Below are positions 1-9,932 of a stretch of 64,000 nucleotides of DNA, one piece after another. The position numbers and the translations under genes were made by a program. The DNA lies in the NCBI GenBank assembly GCA_026225945.1, contig JAMJFZ010000199.1:66938501-67002500 (forward strand). The letters run 5' to 3'. The number at the start of each line of letters is the position of its first letter. Positions within the stretch are counted from its first letter, which is position 1. This DNA is from Cricetomys ansorgei. Lineage: Eukaryota; Chordata; Mammalia; Rodentia; Nesomyidae. Below the pieces are notes generated by a model. The model did not search any database. It worked only from the letters and a program-made list of their open reading frames with translations, and was not told the DNA's origin.

Positions 1-64
1 TTTCCCTGATAACTGATTGAGGCTCCTTTATTCTCATCTTAACTACTAAAATGAACTCAGATCA

Positions 65-215
65 TAAATATATCAAAAACACAAAGATATATATATATAT
101 ACATATATATATATTTATATTTTATAGAATATAGAAATATTTATATATATTTCTATATATATTTCTATATTTCTAAATATATATATTTCTAAGAAATATA
201 TATATTTCTTAAGTA
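65..215. repeat. AT-rich (TA)n low-complexity block
   Basis: Almost uninterrupted A/T with TATATA runs and repeated TTTCTATAT units. The right end holds a perfect 22-bp palindrome (190-211). This is a microsatellite-type tract prone to cruciform formation, with no coding content. Confidence 0.9.
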
Positions 216-256
216 AAGCAGACATTGAATGTCTAAATATTGAAAGGAGGAAAAGG

Positions 257-508
257 AACTGGAGAGATGGATGGCTTATAGGCTTGGGAGATGTTTCAAC
301 AGTTAAGAGAGCATTTTCTGCTCTTGCAGAGGATCATGCCTCAGTTCTGAGCATCCACATGGCAGCTCACAACCGTTGGTATTGCCAGTTCCAATGGACC
401 CAATGCCTTCTTCTGGTATCCTCAAGCACCAGGCATGCATGCAGTACACAGACACCCATGCAGGCAGAACACACATATACAAAAAATAAAGTGAATCTTA
501 AAAAGAAA
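257..508 (+). mobile_element. B2 SINE (rodent)
   Basis: Starts with the tRNA-derived B2 head (CTGGAGAGATGG) and continues through a degenerate B box region. It then has the B2 body (CACATGGCAGCTCACAACC, CCTTCTTCTGG), the CAGGCATGCATGCAGTACACAGA stretch in part, and an A-rich AATAAA-type tail. A small insertion near 275-290 disturbs the 5' end. Many substitutions indicate an old copy. Non-autonomous; it was mobilised by L1 machinery. Confidence 0.9.
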
Positions 509-530
509 GGACAAGTGTGGTGTACAGTAG

Positions 531-595
531 GAGTGTGTGCATGTGTGTGTGCATGTGAGCATTTGTGTGCGCATGCATATGTTTGTGTGTGTTGT
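531..595. repeat. Imperfect (TG)n microsatellite
   Basis: TG/TGCA repeats directly downstream of the B2 tail, where such arrays often grow. The open frames read through it on both strands (284-622 plus, 367-606 minus) are by-products of the B2 and this array. Confidence 0.9.
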
Positions 596-602
596 ATATG
601 CC

Positions 603-1339
603 ACAATTGCAGAATGGCATAAAGAAGTTAAAGGGGTTGAAGCTGAGTTTGGTGGCTTACAATAGGATTAGCTGAAAGCAAGCACAGAGCTCTCAGAGAT
701 GCAAAGGGAGGTTCTGCAGGGGAAGAAACAGATAAGGAAGCAAGCTGAAGATCTTTTGAAAATGCCATGGCCTAGGGCCAATGCAATCAGGCCCTAGGGT
801 CATTGTTTTGAGTCCAGCTTCATAACTAAGGTTCTGGGCAAGACCAGTTTTAGAGATAGAAATGGGTGGACAGATGTATGGTAGGTCCAGATGGACAAAT
901 GTACAGAAGGGTACATGGCAATTCAAGAAAGCAGGCCACATCAACTATGGGAGTGGTACTGGGCTGAAATCCTAGGGATAGTCAGTGCTATACCTGTCGG
1001 TCCCTTGGAACACAGTAGGTGGTCAGATGACAGTATGTTGGGAGGCCACCACCATCACAGTCTTACTTGTCATTCTGTTTGTGGTGTGCAGATGAGGAAA
1101 TGGTGTCCTTTCCTCTGGTGTGTTCAGTGGATTTTTTGGCTTGGATTTTCTGATACATTGTTATTGCACACATGTGTGTACATGGTTATCATTCACTGTG
1201 AAGAATTTATGCTTTTTGTGCTTTTAGGTTATGCTCATACGTGACTTCTCCATTTGCTATGTAAAATGGGGTTCCATGGGCCAAGGAATAGCTTGAAAAG
1301 ACACTTTTTCCATCTAACTCACAGGCAAACCACCGTATT

Positions 1340-1345
<6 letters not shown>
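603..1345. other. Unassigned non-coding stretch
   Basis: No repeat family or gene recognised. It contains a perfect 9-bp inverted repeat (CCTAGGGCC at 771-779, GGCCCTAGG at 790-798). The 117-codon frame at 891-1244 has no recognisable domain and is probably chance. Confidence 0.5.

Positions 1346-1430
<85 letters not shown>
1346..1430. repeat. Compound (TC)n(AC)n microsatellite
   Basis: About 55 bases of uninterrupted TC followed directly by about 30 bases of AC. It is one pyrimidine-rich then alternating tract and is likely polymorphic in length. Confidence 0.97.
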
Positions 1431-1431
<1 letters not shown>

Positions 1432-2104
1432 TAGCTGGGAAAGGGACTGTTTTCAGGCCCTTTTCACCTTCTGGACTTGAACACTGTCTTATACGGATTC
1501 CAAAATGCCTGTTAGATCTGCAAGCAAATAAACTCCATTACTGGAATGTTTATGGAATTTAACATCCGTCTGTAATTCTATAGTTTCCATTTCTAGTATT
1601 TATCACAATTTTATATAATTAATCACTTGAATAATCCTTGCTTAATGTCTTCCTTCTATTATTCTTAATGTTTTAGGAGCACAGAATCCTCAGTTCTTTA
1701 ATCATAGTGGTCTCCAATATATCATACAATTGATATTCAAGAAATATTGAATAAATTAACTGATATTTTCATATAAAGCAATATTAAAAAATTAGATTTC
1801 TGATAGAATTAGATACTTGTTTGTATATAACTTTGTAGGTGTCTATATGGAGAGAAATATATGTATGCATATAGAAGGAAATGAAGGGTATGTGGTATGT
1901 GGAAGAAAGCCCCAGAACATAGGTATGTATGAGGAAAACTTGGACTGATGGTGAAGATTTAGAAATTTAATTGTAGCATTTGGAATTGATTATGGTTGGT
2001 GACATTAGGTTAGAAAGAGATATTGGAAGAGAGAAGAAATATAAATAAGGTAAATCATAGTTTCAGGCAAGGGAATAATTGAGAAAGATATATCTATGGA
2101 TTTA
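1431..2104. other. Unassigned AT-rich stretch
   Basis: AT-rich DNA with no recognisable gene, SINE or LTR. Short TATG runs occur around 1850-1880. The last 250 bases are purine-rich and may be a decayed upstream part of the neighbouring L1 3' UTR, but I cannot show this. Confidence 0.45.
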
Positions 2105-2462
2105 GGAGACATGGAATGGACAACTCAAGCTATACCAAATCTCAGCATGGAGAGGGGAGGCAGACATGAAATCCCATCCCTAGAAGAGGAGCTATTGACA
2201 ATCAACTGTTGTTTGTAGAAGGAAAGTCATTTGTCTTTAAGGGCATGTCTCTTAGTACGTCAGCCATGCTTCAGTGGACAGGCACATATTCAAACAGTAA
2301 AGGAAGCACAAATTGGACTCCACTTCTTTTTTTAAAAGGACACAAAGTTAGAGAGTAGGGAGGCTGGGCTTGATCTTGGAAGGGCTGGAAGAAGGGAGTG
2401 AGTGTGATCAAAATATATTGTAGGAAATTCTCAAAGAACTAATAACATTGAAGAAGAAAAAT
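2105..2462 (+). mobile_element. L1 3' UTR fragment (Lx-type)
   Basis: Follows the rodent L1 3' UTR in order: CAGCATGGAGAGGGGAGGCAG, ATCCCATCCCTAG, GAGCTATTGACA, CAAATTGGACTC, a short A run, GGACACAAAGTTAG, a G-rich stretch, and the hallmark end (GATCAAAATATATTGTA, AAATTCTCAAAGAA). No ORF2 sequence is attached, so this is a strongly 5'-truncated copy. The same end recurs at 13.7-14.2 kb. Confidence 0.85.
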
Positions 2463-3804
2463 AATATTCATATATACATAAAAAAACATTTTAAATATGA
2501 GTTACAGGCCAGAGCCTGTACTCTGCACTGTCTACAAATTGACTCCAATTCCATCTACAACCTTGTAAGAAATCCCAAGGACTTGAGTTAATGCATGGAA
2601 GGTCTGGTTGCCACAATGTCTGGCTTCAAACAGCACCCTTTGTCTACTCTATATCCTTAGGCAGTGAGTAGCTAATGAGTATACCTGTTTAAACTGCAGA
2701 GAAATGCAAAGAAAGCCTGGCTAAACTTAAGAAGAAAATTGTGAAACCAGAGAGGTAGTGGGTTGCTGCAACATCCTTGAGTGTTCCAATGCCTGTTAGA
2801 AATATTTATGTTCATTTCCTAAAGAGCACTGAATGCTTATCGTAAAACATTAGGAGTGTTCACAAATGTTAGTACAGTTCCCTAGACTTTAAAGTATCCT
2901 TCTATCATTTACGTTTATCAACAGAACTATAAAGTATTTTAATAGCACCTTATCTAATTGATAACTCCCTGAAACAGAAACAGAAAAATCATGTGTGGAA
3001 TGATGTAAAAACAGAAACAGCACCTTCAGCACGATTGTTCTTTTAGCTTCTGGGAAATCATCAAAAGAACATAGATAGGGATCCTACAGATATGTTAGTA
3101 CCTATCATGTTTCATATGTGCTGGGTGATCCCACTATGGACTAATTTTGGATATTTGAAAAGTTATACTGACTTTAAATTGACTCTGAATACATCCATGG
3201 TGCCCTAAAAAAAAGTAATTTTTACTGTTTGAAATTTATTTTAAAGAGACTTAAAGCTGTTTTCTCAAAATGCAATCAATGTGACCAATAAATAACTGAT
3301 TATATCTATCAGATTTCTCCTTACTACTGCTGTTGTCTCTGATCAAGACCTTATATGTTTTTGCATATTGACTTCTGATTGCAGTAAATATCATAACTAT
3401 ATGAGTTAATTATACACAACACACTCCCACTTTATAAGCAAGGGAACGTAGACACATGACCTAGATTATTTAATATTTGCTAATGCTTAGTAAGTTCGTA
3501 CAATGTAATAGCCTAGGCATTTGTATTTTCTGGTCTTAAACGCTCAATCCTAATATATATAAATACTAGAGGATAACACTGATATTAATCTTCCTTTCCA
3601 TTACAGATGGAACTGAGCCTTATAAAACTTAAAAAAGTTGGCAGAGTCATGAGCAGAGTCATGAGAACAGAACACAGAGTAACAATTATTCCAGTCAGTT
3701 TGGTTCCCAATCTAATCATGCTTCCCTTCATCTGAGTAGCTTGGTCATCAAAGCAGGACTGGAGGATTTTAGTTGACTCTAGAGTGCAAAGAAAGCTTTG
3801 AAAC
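2463..3804. other. Unassigned AT-rich stretch
   Basis: About 1.3 kb of AT-rich DNA. I recognise no gene, SINE, LTR or sizeable microsatellite. It could be unique DNA or repeats too old to read by eye. Confidence 0.5.
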
Positions 3805-3902
3805 TCTGCGTCATTAAATCTTTACAACTCAACTCTTGCACTCCTTCTGCCATCTTACAGAAGAGACAATAAGTGCCTAGGTAAAACTTAACCTATCATA
3901 AC
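3805..3902 (-). mobile_element. MIR SINE fragment (possible)
   Basis: Read on the minus strand it follows the MIR core and 3' half. The plus-strand signs are TCATTAAATCTTTACAAC, then CATCTTACAGAAGAGACAAT, then a TTAACC-type stretch. The match is partial and old. Confidence 0.45.
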
Positions 3903-4489
3903 TTAACCCTGGGCTATAAGTCCAGGTTCTAAACTCATTGCCTTGTTTTCCATAATGTCTAGGACTTTCACCAAAACATATGACAGAAGTTCTTTGTAGC
4001 ACATGACACCGACGATGGCATGTTCTCTGCATAGCCTAATATGACTTTTTTCTTGCTGACCTGGAGTTTGAGGAGTTGGTGCTGAGTCATTGAAATCATT
4101 TATTCTATGTTCTTCTAATGTAGTCCCTGTCATGACAACAGATTATGACCTTATCTTTGGCATGCCACAGGTTCAATGTGGATATACTGTAGAGTACAAA
4201 TATTCATTGGAGAAGGTAAGTATGCTCTCTGTCCTCAGTGTCTGAACGTCAAGTTCATTTTTTATTATAGTGGTAACATACTGATGTACAGTAGGTACTC
4301 AATGCACTAGTTAAAACTTCCTATGATCTTCTCAGCTGTAGATGCTGAAACAGGAACAAAGACAGCCACCATCACAGTGTAAACCTAGGCTAAAGCAACC
4401 AGAATCAAATTTCAGTTGTGAAACTGTACTAAGTTTCAGAGGAGCTAGAAAAACCTCAATCCAGTGCCAAGTGTTCTATGTGGATACCA
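3903..4489. other. Unassigned stretch
   Basis: No family recognised. The 76-codon minus frame at 3903-4133 has no known motif. A donor-like AAGGTAAGT occurs at about 4213 without a supporting exon. Confidence 0.5.
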
Positions 4490-4568
4490 AGAATTGTGAA
4501 ACTAGTGATTGAATCTAGGGCCTGGCACATGCTAGAAAAATAGTTAACCCTGAGATCCACATACCCCA
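4490..4568 (-). mobile_element. ID-type SINE (tRNA-Ala-related), decayed
   Basis: Plus strand reads as the reverse complement of an ID element: GATTGAATCTAGGGCCTGG, CACATGCTAG, then AACCCTGAGATCCACATACCCCA. This corresponds to a degenerate B box, the GCTAGCA-type middle and the GGGGCTGGGG-type head. Heavy divergence shows an ancient copy; it is the only ID-like element I see. Confidence 0.7.
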
Positions 4569-4978
4569 TAACACATTATAACTGAAGCAAAAATGAAAAT
4601 GTCTTATCAGCTATGTATTTTCTCCAATTTCATATGATTTTTCAAATCCCAAGCAATAATCACTGTTTGAATGGTATTTATCATCCTAGTTGGGGATATT
4701 TTAAATCTCTTGAACTTAAAATTTATTTATTTATATAGTAGATATGCTTAAAATATAACTTAATAGCAATATGTAGAGTAGTATTTGACCAGACATTGCT
4801 AACCAATAACAAAATTGACATATAAAAGTGTTCACAAAATGGAAAAGATTTTCTCAATGAAAGCTACAGAACATTTGTGAAAGACAATAGTCTCAAAGAA
4901 ATCAAGTCATAGACCATGTTCATTACCAAATTTATTTTTATATATCATTTAATTTCAAGAAAACCCCATCAGGGAAGT

Positions 4979-4979
<1 letters not shown>
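4569..4979. other. Unassigned AT-rich stretch
   Basis: AT-rich DNA between the ID element and a TG array. No gene or interspersed repeat recognised. Confidence 0.5.
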
Positions 4980-5026
<47 letters not shown>

Positions 5027-5031
5027 GTGTA
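4980..5031. repeat. (TG)n microsatellite
   Basis: About 22 uninterrupted TG units followed by TTGTGT. Confidence 0.97.
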
Positions 5032-5254
5032 CTTTTATGGAAATGCAGAAGGGCCAAAATCACTAAGTGATTCTCACAAATTAAAAAACTGAAGCTACAT
5101 AATTTATCCTAAAAATATAAAATTATAATAATAAAATTTTGACAGCAGGATGTACATATATAGGATTATGATTATCCATGTATATGGTATATATGTCTCT
5201 AGTCACTATGCTTCTGACAAAGTATCATTGTGGTGCTTTGGTGAAAAGGTGGCA

Positions 5255-5560
5255 TTTTCTTAATGTGTTAACTGAATTGAATTGCATTCAGTCTACCCTC
5301 CACTTCTTCCCTCCAGACCCTTCCAGCTAGCCTCCCTCAAACTCTTCCCATCTCACTCATTCTTAATTATATAGCCTCTTTTTATTTGGTTATAGTTTCT
5401 ACATACACACATATACACACGTATGTATGTGTACATACAAATATATCTAAATAAAACTTACTGAGTCCATTCCTGTTGTTAGTTTCATGTTGTTTCAAGG
5501 CTAACCCTGGTCTTTTCATTAAATTATACTGACTCAGTTAAATATTCATATTTTTGAGAT
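5255..5560 (-). mobile_element. L1 3' terminal fragment (Lx-type), minus strand
   Basis: Plus strand runs as the reverse complement of a rodent L1 3' end. It has a CT-rich stretch (CCTCCACTTCTTCCCTCCAG), GCCTCTTTTTATT, then CACATATACACACGTATGT, and ACTGAGTCCATTCCTG followed by GGCTAACCCTGG. It corresponds to the part of the 3' UTR just downstream of the sequence found at 7.3-8.1 kb in the opposite orientation. Confidence 0.75.
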
Positions 5561-5639
5561 GATGTATATTGAATTTTGCCTCTCTGCCTACTCTTCTCCC
5601 TCTCTCTTTCTTCTTTCTCATATGCAGGAATGTGCGCGT

Positions 5640-5644
<5 letters not shown>

Positions 5645-5676
<32 letters not shown>
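5645..5676. repeat. (CA)n microsatellite
   Basis: About 16 CA units. Three overlapping small frames translate it into His-Thr or Val-Cys repeats and are not genes. Confidence 0.95.
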
Positions 5677-5679
<3 letters not shown>

Positions 5680-5680
<1 letters not shown>

Positions 5681-6324
5681 GGTCTGGGAAACATTGCTTG
5701 AATAAAGCATCCAGTATAAGAAATGTAAAATGTGTAGAAGTTGATGTAGGATCAGCCGAGGAAGGCCATGATGAATCAGTGATGTCTTCCAGGTGCATGG
5801 GAAAAGAGACATGTTAGAGAAGGCACATGACTGCCCCAGGTTGACTTATTTGTCATCCAATGCATGAAACAATTACAATGACTTCCCCATCCCATAATGT
5901 CCCTTGGCATCAGTGGACTCATCAGTCTAATGGGTATAGTTGCCTACACCATATGTGCGCCTTAGGATGATGGTGGGCTCAGCTGGGTTGATGCCTGCAG
6001 AAACTCATAGAAGAGGAAGAAATTAACATCAAGGAGACATGAATAATGATCATTGTGTGGCTTAATTATTGTGGAATCATAGTGTGGCTTATAAATGGTA
6101 ATGTCTCACAGAACCTCGGGTGACATATGCAAAGTCACAACCACCATTCTTGGAAATCAAGCAAATGCATCAATGCTGAGTGTGCTAAGCACTGCTCTGT
6201 GTGATGCATGTCCATGTTTATAAAATAAGAGATAACAGGTCTAAGGTCCTCACGGCTAATTTGTCTACTTTGATTATCAGAAATATTAACTATAAACACC
6301 TCAACTTTGCGGTTACATTTGTAA
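5680..6324. other. Unassigned stretch
   Basis: No repeat family or gene recognised. This lies between two L1 fragments of opposite orientation but does not itself read as L1. Confidence 0.5.
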
Positions 6325-6452
6325 CTTTATAAAATTAAACTTCTTGATGTCTGATTTTATCATCCATAAAGTTGCAATAATCAGAATACCTATCTCAGGG
6401 AGTCATGAGAAAATTAAAATTTACATTTGTAAATTAAAACTGAGCCTGAGAG
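6325..6452 (+). mobile_element. MIR SINE fragment
   Basis: Matches the MIR core and 3' half in order: AACTTCTTGATGTCTGATTTTATCATCCATAAAGTTG for the consensus cctcagttTcctCatcTgtaaaatg region (quoted loosely), then AATACCTATCTCAGGGAGT and GAGAAAATTAAAATTTACATTTGTAAA. Mammalian-wide, ancient. Confidence 0.72.
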
Positions 6453-7179
6453 ATATTGTCTGTGGAGCTGTTCAGTCACATAGCACTTTAGGGAAAACAG
6501 TGATGCCAGCTTACCTGCTCTAGACATGAACAAGGAGTTCCAAGCCTTGCCAGGACAATAACATTATTCATGATGAGTTGTGAGGTACAATGTACCTCTT
6601 CATGAGACAGAATTTAATTAAGGACAAGTACACTGTAAATATCTGCCATCGGAGTCACTATCCAGATTTTCTTAATAAATGGTTCTGTTATAATGTCTGT
6701 ATATAACACTAAAAATCTTTAGATCTAATATTCAGCTCAGTGAACCTTTCCTTGTGAGCTCAATAGCTCCATATAGTTAGACTGGAAGCATGAGGACCAC
6801 AAAAAAAAAAAAAATGTATTGGGTACTTGTAAGCCTGATGCACCAAATAGCATCTCCTTGACTTCACTGTGATTTCATCCCTTGATATCTCCATTGACAA
6901 TACTTAAAATTAGCTCATAGTGCTTAAGAAAAATAACTTTCCTATAGCCAAAATGAAATTACTGAAAGAATACCAGAAGGGACAGGTCAGGGGGCTCTGT
7001 AAATAAATTTCATTTTGCTGTGAATCCAATATGAAGAGAAAAAATGAGAACAATCAGTTGTGGTGGGGGTGGAGAGATTTTTACTGGGAAGATGGAAGGG
7101 AGGGTAATACACATGAGGGAGGGAAAATAACAACCAAAAGTTTATAGGGAGTCACGTTGTTTCATGTTTACTCAAAATT
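6453..7179. other. Unassigned stretch with an A14 run
   Basis: No gene recognised. A14 at 6801-6814 has no SINE or processed-transcript body that I can identify upstream. The last 150 bases are purine-rich (GGAAGGGAGGG) and might be decayed L1 3' UTR. Confidence 0.5.
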
Positions 7180-7234
7180 ACACACACACACACACATATA
7201 TGCATACATATATATGTATGCATGTGTGTGCATA
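7180..7234. repeat. (CA)n / TATG / TGTG mixed microsatellite
   Basis: A short CA array followed by ATATATGCATAC and TATATGTATGCATGTGTGTG. Alternating purine-pyrimidine throughout, joined to the start of the L1 3' UTR. Confidence 0.85.
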
Positions 7235-7254
7235 GTTTAAATACAAGCATGCCA

Positions 7255-8148
7255 CTTAGGGTGACAATTTCTCCTCAAAAGTGATAGACTATGTAACAAA
7301 TATACCACTGCTAGGCATGTGAATCTCTCTCAAGTTTTTGGTCTTGGGTGTCCAAGAGACCTCAAAACAATATAGGCTATTGCTATTGCTCTTGGCTTTC
7401 TCCCAGAACTTGGAGGTAAGACTTTATTGCTGAAGATACCATGCAGGACCTGGAGGAATCAAGCTAGATTTGATCTGCAAGCATCCTCCCTGAGGACTAC
7501 CTTTCTCAGTGTCAGAAGGATCTGTGTGTGCCACCGAGGAAGAAAATCATTCATTAGTCCTACTCAGCTGTGACACCTATGAACCAAAGTGATGTCTAGA
7601 AATGCAAGATCTTCAGAAAGTTGAAGTAGTGGCACTTATCTTGAGGATAACCAGTAGCCATCTATCTGGACTAAATGCTACTCAAGAGGAGTGAATTCCT
7701 TCCTGTTACAGTAAACCTATGTCTGTGGCTGGTGAGACCATAGAAACTAGGGAAGAACGAAGAACTCACTTTCATTTCTCCTTCAGTTTAATTTCTAAAT
7801 ACTTATTCTTATACCTATACATTAGCTCTCATCCCTCCCCAGAAGAGCTTGTTACCCAAAAAAGACCCTTGCAGAAATTCACAACTCGTAAAAATGCAGA
7901 GAACAACTGACCTTGGGTTTCCCAGCCTCCATTGATACCGATAAAATACAATTACTACACATAAAGTTTAAGGAACCTTAACAATAAGAGCCAGAGAACC
8001 AGGACATCTGCTGTCAGGAAGCACCTCTATAAAGGACAGGGAACCTGCATCTGTGTAATCTCAACAATTTGGCTCTTAAACAAGGCCTGAGAAAATCAAG
8101 AGTATTCATATATGGAATTCTTAAAAACTGGAAAATAAAAACAAGAAG
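7255..8148 (+). mobile_element. L1 3' UTR (Lx-type), about 0.9 kb
   Basis: Long colinear match to the rodent L1 3' UTR: ACTGCTAGGCATGTGAA, GTTTTTGGTCTTGGGTGTCC, AAGAGACCTCAAAACAA, GCTGAAGATACCATGCAGGA, GCATCCTCCCTGAGGAC, TTCATTAGTCC, GATGTCTAGAAATGCA, GTAAACCTATGTCTGTGGCT, TGCAGAGAACAACTGACCTT, AGAGCCAGAGAACCAGGA and CAAGGCCTGAGAA. There is no ORF2 and no 3' terminus, so it is broken at both ends. The sequence expected next is present, inverted, at 5.26-5.56 kb. The 63-codon frame at 7719-7910 is inside this UTR and is not a gene. Confidence 0.85.
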
Positions 8149-8529
8149 ATGAAGACATTCAATACATTTTGTGGGCAGAAGAGAGCATTGTTCTGCCTAT
8201 CACAGCTTCTTACAAGCACTCAGAAAATGTCTTCTTTACCATCAGCAGAGCATCTGGACCCAGCCATGTTGTTTCCCCTGTGTGCTTTGGATGGACTTCC
8301 ATCTCCTGCAGAGGCCAACCCTTCTCCAGGGTCCCTGGGTCCATCCTCTCTGTAGTCTATAATTCGCAATTCTGTAGCTACTTTTTACTTTGTCAGTTTT
8401 CCTTTCCCAGATATCATTTGCAGAAAATCTTCATGCATTTATATTTCTTATTTTTGCCAATTTCTTACAGACCAGAATTTTCCTATTAAGAGCAAATTTC
8501 TTTAAAGAGTGGTGTTTGTCTCACCTCTG
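8149..8529. other. Unassigned stretch upstream of an L2
   Basis: Pyrimidine-rich DNA. The overlapping 60-106 codon frames here have no domain. It may be more of the L2, but I cannot align it by eye. Confidence 0.45.
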
Positions 8530-8826
8530 CACTCTTTACTCTCCATTAATTCACTCCAACTGGGTAAGGAGAGCTCCTTACCCCTTCATCAAAACCATTT
8601 CCACAAAATTATTAGTGTCCTCCACTTCATATATTCTTGGGAACCGTCCACTGCTCTGACCTCATTCCTTTCCTACCAGCTGCATAGAACAGCTAGAACA
8701 CATTCTAGATCACATTCTTCAGAGATCTTCCTACATCTCTGGCTAACTCTGCTCACTTTTTGAATAATTTAATTCTGTCTGTCTAACCCATAAATATAAG
8801 AGCATTCTGAGACTCAGTGCTTAGTC
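8530..8826 (+). mobile_element. LINE L2 fragment (ORF2 3' region)
   Basis: Follows the L2 consensus in order. It reads ATTAGTGTCCTCCACTTC for the tcaccagtgacctcc region, then TGACCTCATTCC, and GATCACATTCTTCAGAGA. It ends CTACATCTCTGGCTAACTCTGCTC followed by GACTCAGTGCTTAGTCC for the gggctcagtccttgg region. Too decayed to give L2 protein; mammalian-wide and ancient. Confidence 0.7.
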
Positions 8827-9240
8827 CATGAGATGTTCTCTGAAAATGATCCTGTGTGAAAGATATAGTTATAGATTATTGCTATTGGGACTGGATTATA
8901 AGGACTCTGATTGAAGTCAATGGATTCATACCTTACCACATTTATAATTTCATGGCATCACTGAGAAGTGGCCAAAAGTAAGAGATGGTGCTGGAATGAA
9001 GTCAGTGAGTTAAGACATGGTAGAGTGTGTCTTGTCCTCAGCCCTATGCTCTCCCTCCGCTTTCCTATCTACCATTAGGCGACAGCTATCTTCTGATATG
9101 GCCTTCTAATATTTTGCCTCATCACATGGAGATGAGTAACAATATAGTTAGAAACCTGAAACCAGGAATCAAAGCAAACACTCCTTTTACACTCCCTCCC
9201 TTCTATATTTTGTCACAGCAACAGAAAGCTGAGTAACAAG
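8827..9240 (+). mobile_element. MaLR/MLT-type LTR
   Basis: Middle reads GGACTGGATTATAAGGACTCTGA and ATTTCATGGCATCACTGAGAAG. The 3' part reads TTTGCCTCATCACATGGAGATGA and GAAACCTGAAACCAGGAATCAAAGCAAAC, and ends TATTTTGTCACAGCAACAGAAAGCTGAGTAAC. That ending is the hallmark of this LTR-like family. Other copies: 20.25-20.79 kb (minus), 56.64-57.01 kb (minus), 57.35-57.80 kb (plus). I recall the consensus but not the exact subfamily name. Confidence 0.6.
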
Positions 9241-9779
9241 GTTCACTTCTCTCCCAACCCCCACTTTTGTAAACTCATTAACATCACAGTAACAAATGGC
9301 AGAATGCTAAGTCTACACCCTAGCCTGAACTGCCCTGTGAATCCTAGATTCATTTCCCTTTTGCATTCTCCTTGTAGAGGTCTATTTAGTCCCTCAACCT
9401 AATATGATCCAACCCAAATGAGGGTCCATCAACTTAAGCCAAAGTTTTTTGTCTGATTGCCTCAGTGGCTTCAGAAAAAAAAAAATCCCAACAGTTTCTT
9501 TTGCAATGACTCCTCGATTCTTATTCTTAAGATCTACCATATCATTGAAAATGTAGAGATGTTCAATATGCATTGCAATAGGGTGTCATTTTTCTGCCTC
9601 TGCCACAACAATGGTGCACACACTCACCATCTTCTGGATGGAAGTTGAAGCAAATACCTAAGCAGTGTAGGTGCTTGAATGTCTGCATGGATGGAGAAAA
9701 TTGTCATGAAAGATAGACTTTAGGCCGCTTGAGTCATTTTTGCCAAATGAAAATCATCACCTGCCCTAGAAAGGCTAGG
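9241..9779. other. Unassigned stretch
   Basis: No family recognised. A9-A10 at about 9474-9484. Small frames have no domain. Confidence 0.5.
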
Positions 9780-9932
9780 TGGTGCCAAAGAGATGGCTCA
9801 GCAGTTAAGAGCACTTGTTGCTCTTCCAAAGGACCCAAGTTAAATTCCTAGCACCCTTATGGTGACTCAGAACTATCAGTAATTCCAGTTCCAGTAGATT
9901 CATCAGCCTTGTCTGGTGCCCTGAATGAACAA
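9780..9932 (+). mobile_element. B2 SINE, 3'-truncated or decayed
   Basis: Clear B2 head: GAGATGGCTCAGCAGTTAAGA, GCACTTGTTGCTCTTCCAA, AGGACCCAAGTTAAATTCCT, AGCACCC, then a degenerate body ending CTGGTGCCCTGAATGAAC. The A and B boxes are still visible. No clear A-rich tail. Confidence 0.88.

Noticed and set aside
4205..4225. AAGGTAAGT and similar donor-like sites (also near 16485) considered as exon ends
   Set aside because: No matching acceptor, no open frame with a protein signature and no conservation evidence; such sites are common by chance.
5538..5817. Overlapping frames with Val-Cys or His-Thr repeats
   Set aside because: Translations of a CA microsatellite and its flanks in several frames.
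6801..6814. A14 run considered as the tail of a processed pseudogene or SINE
   Set aside because: The upstream sequence shows no SINE body and no recognisable transcript.
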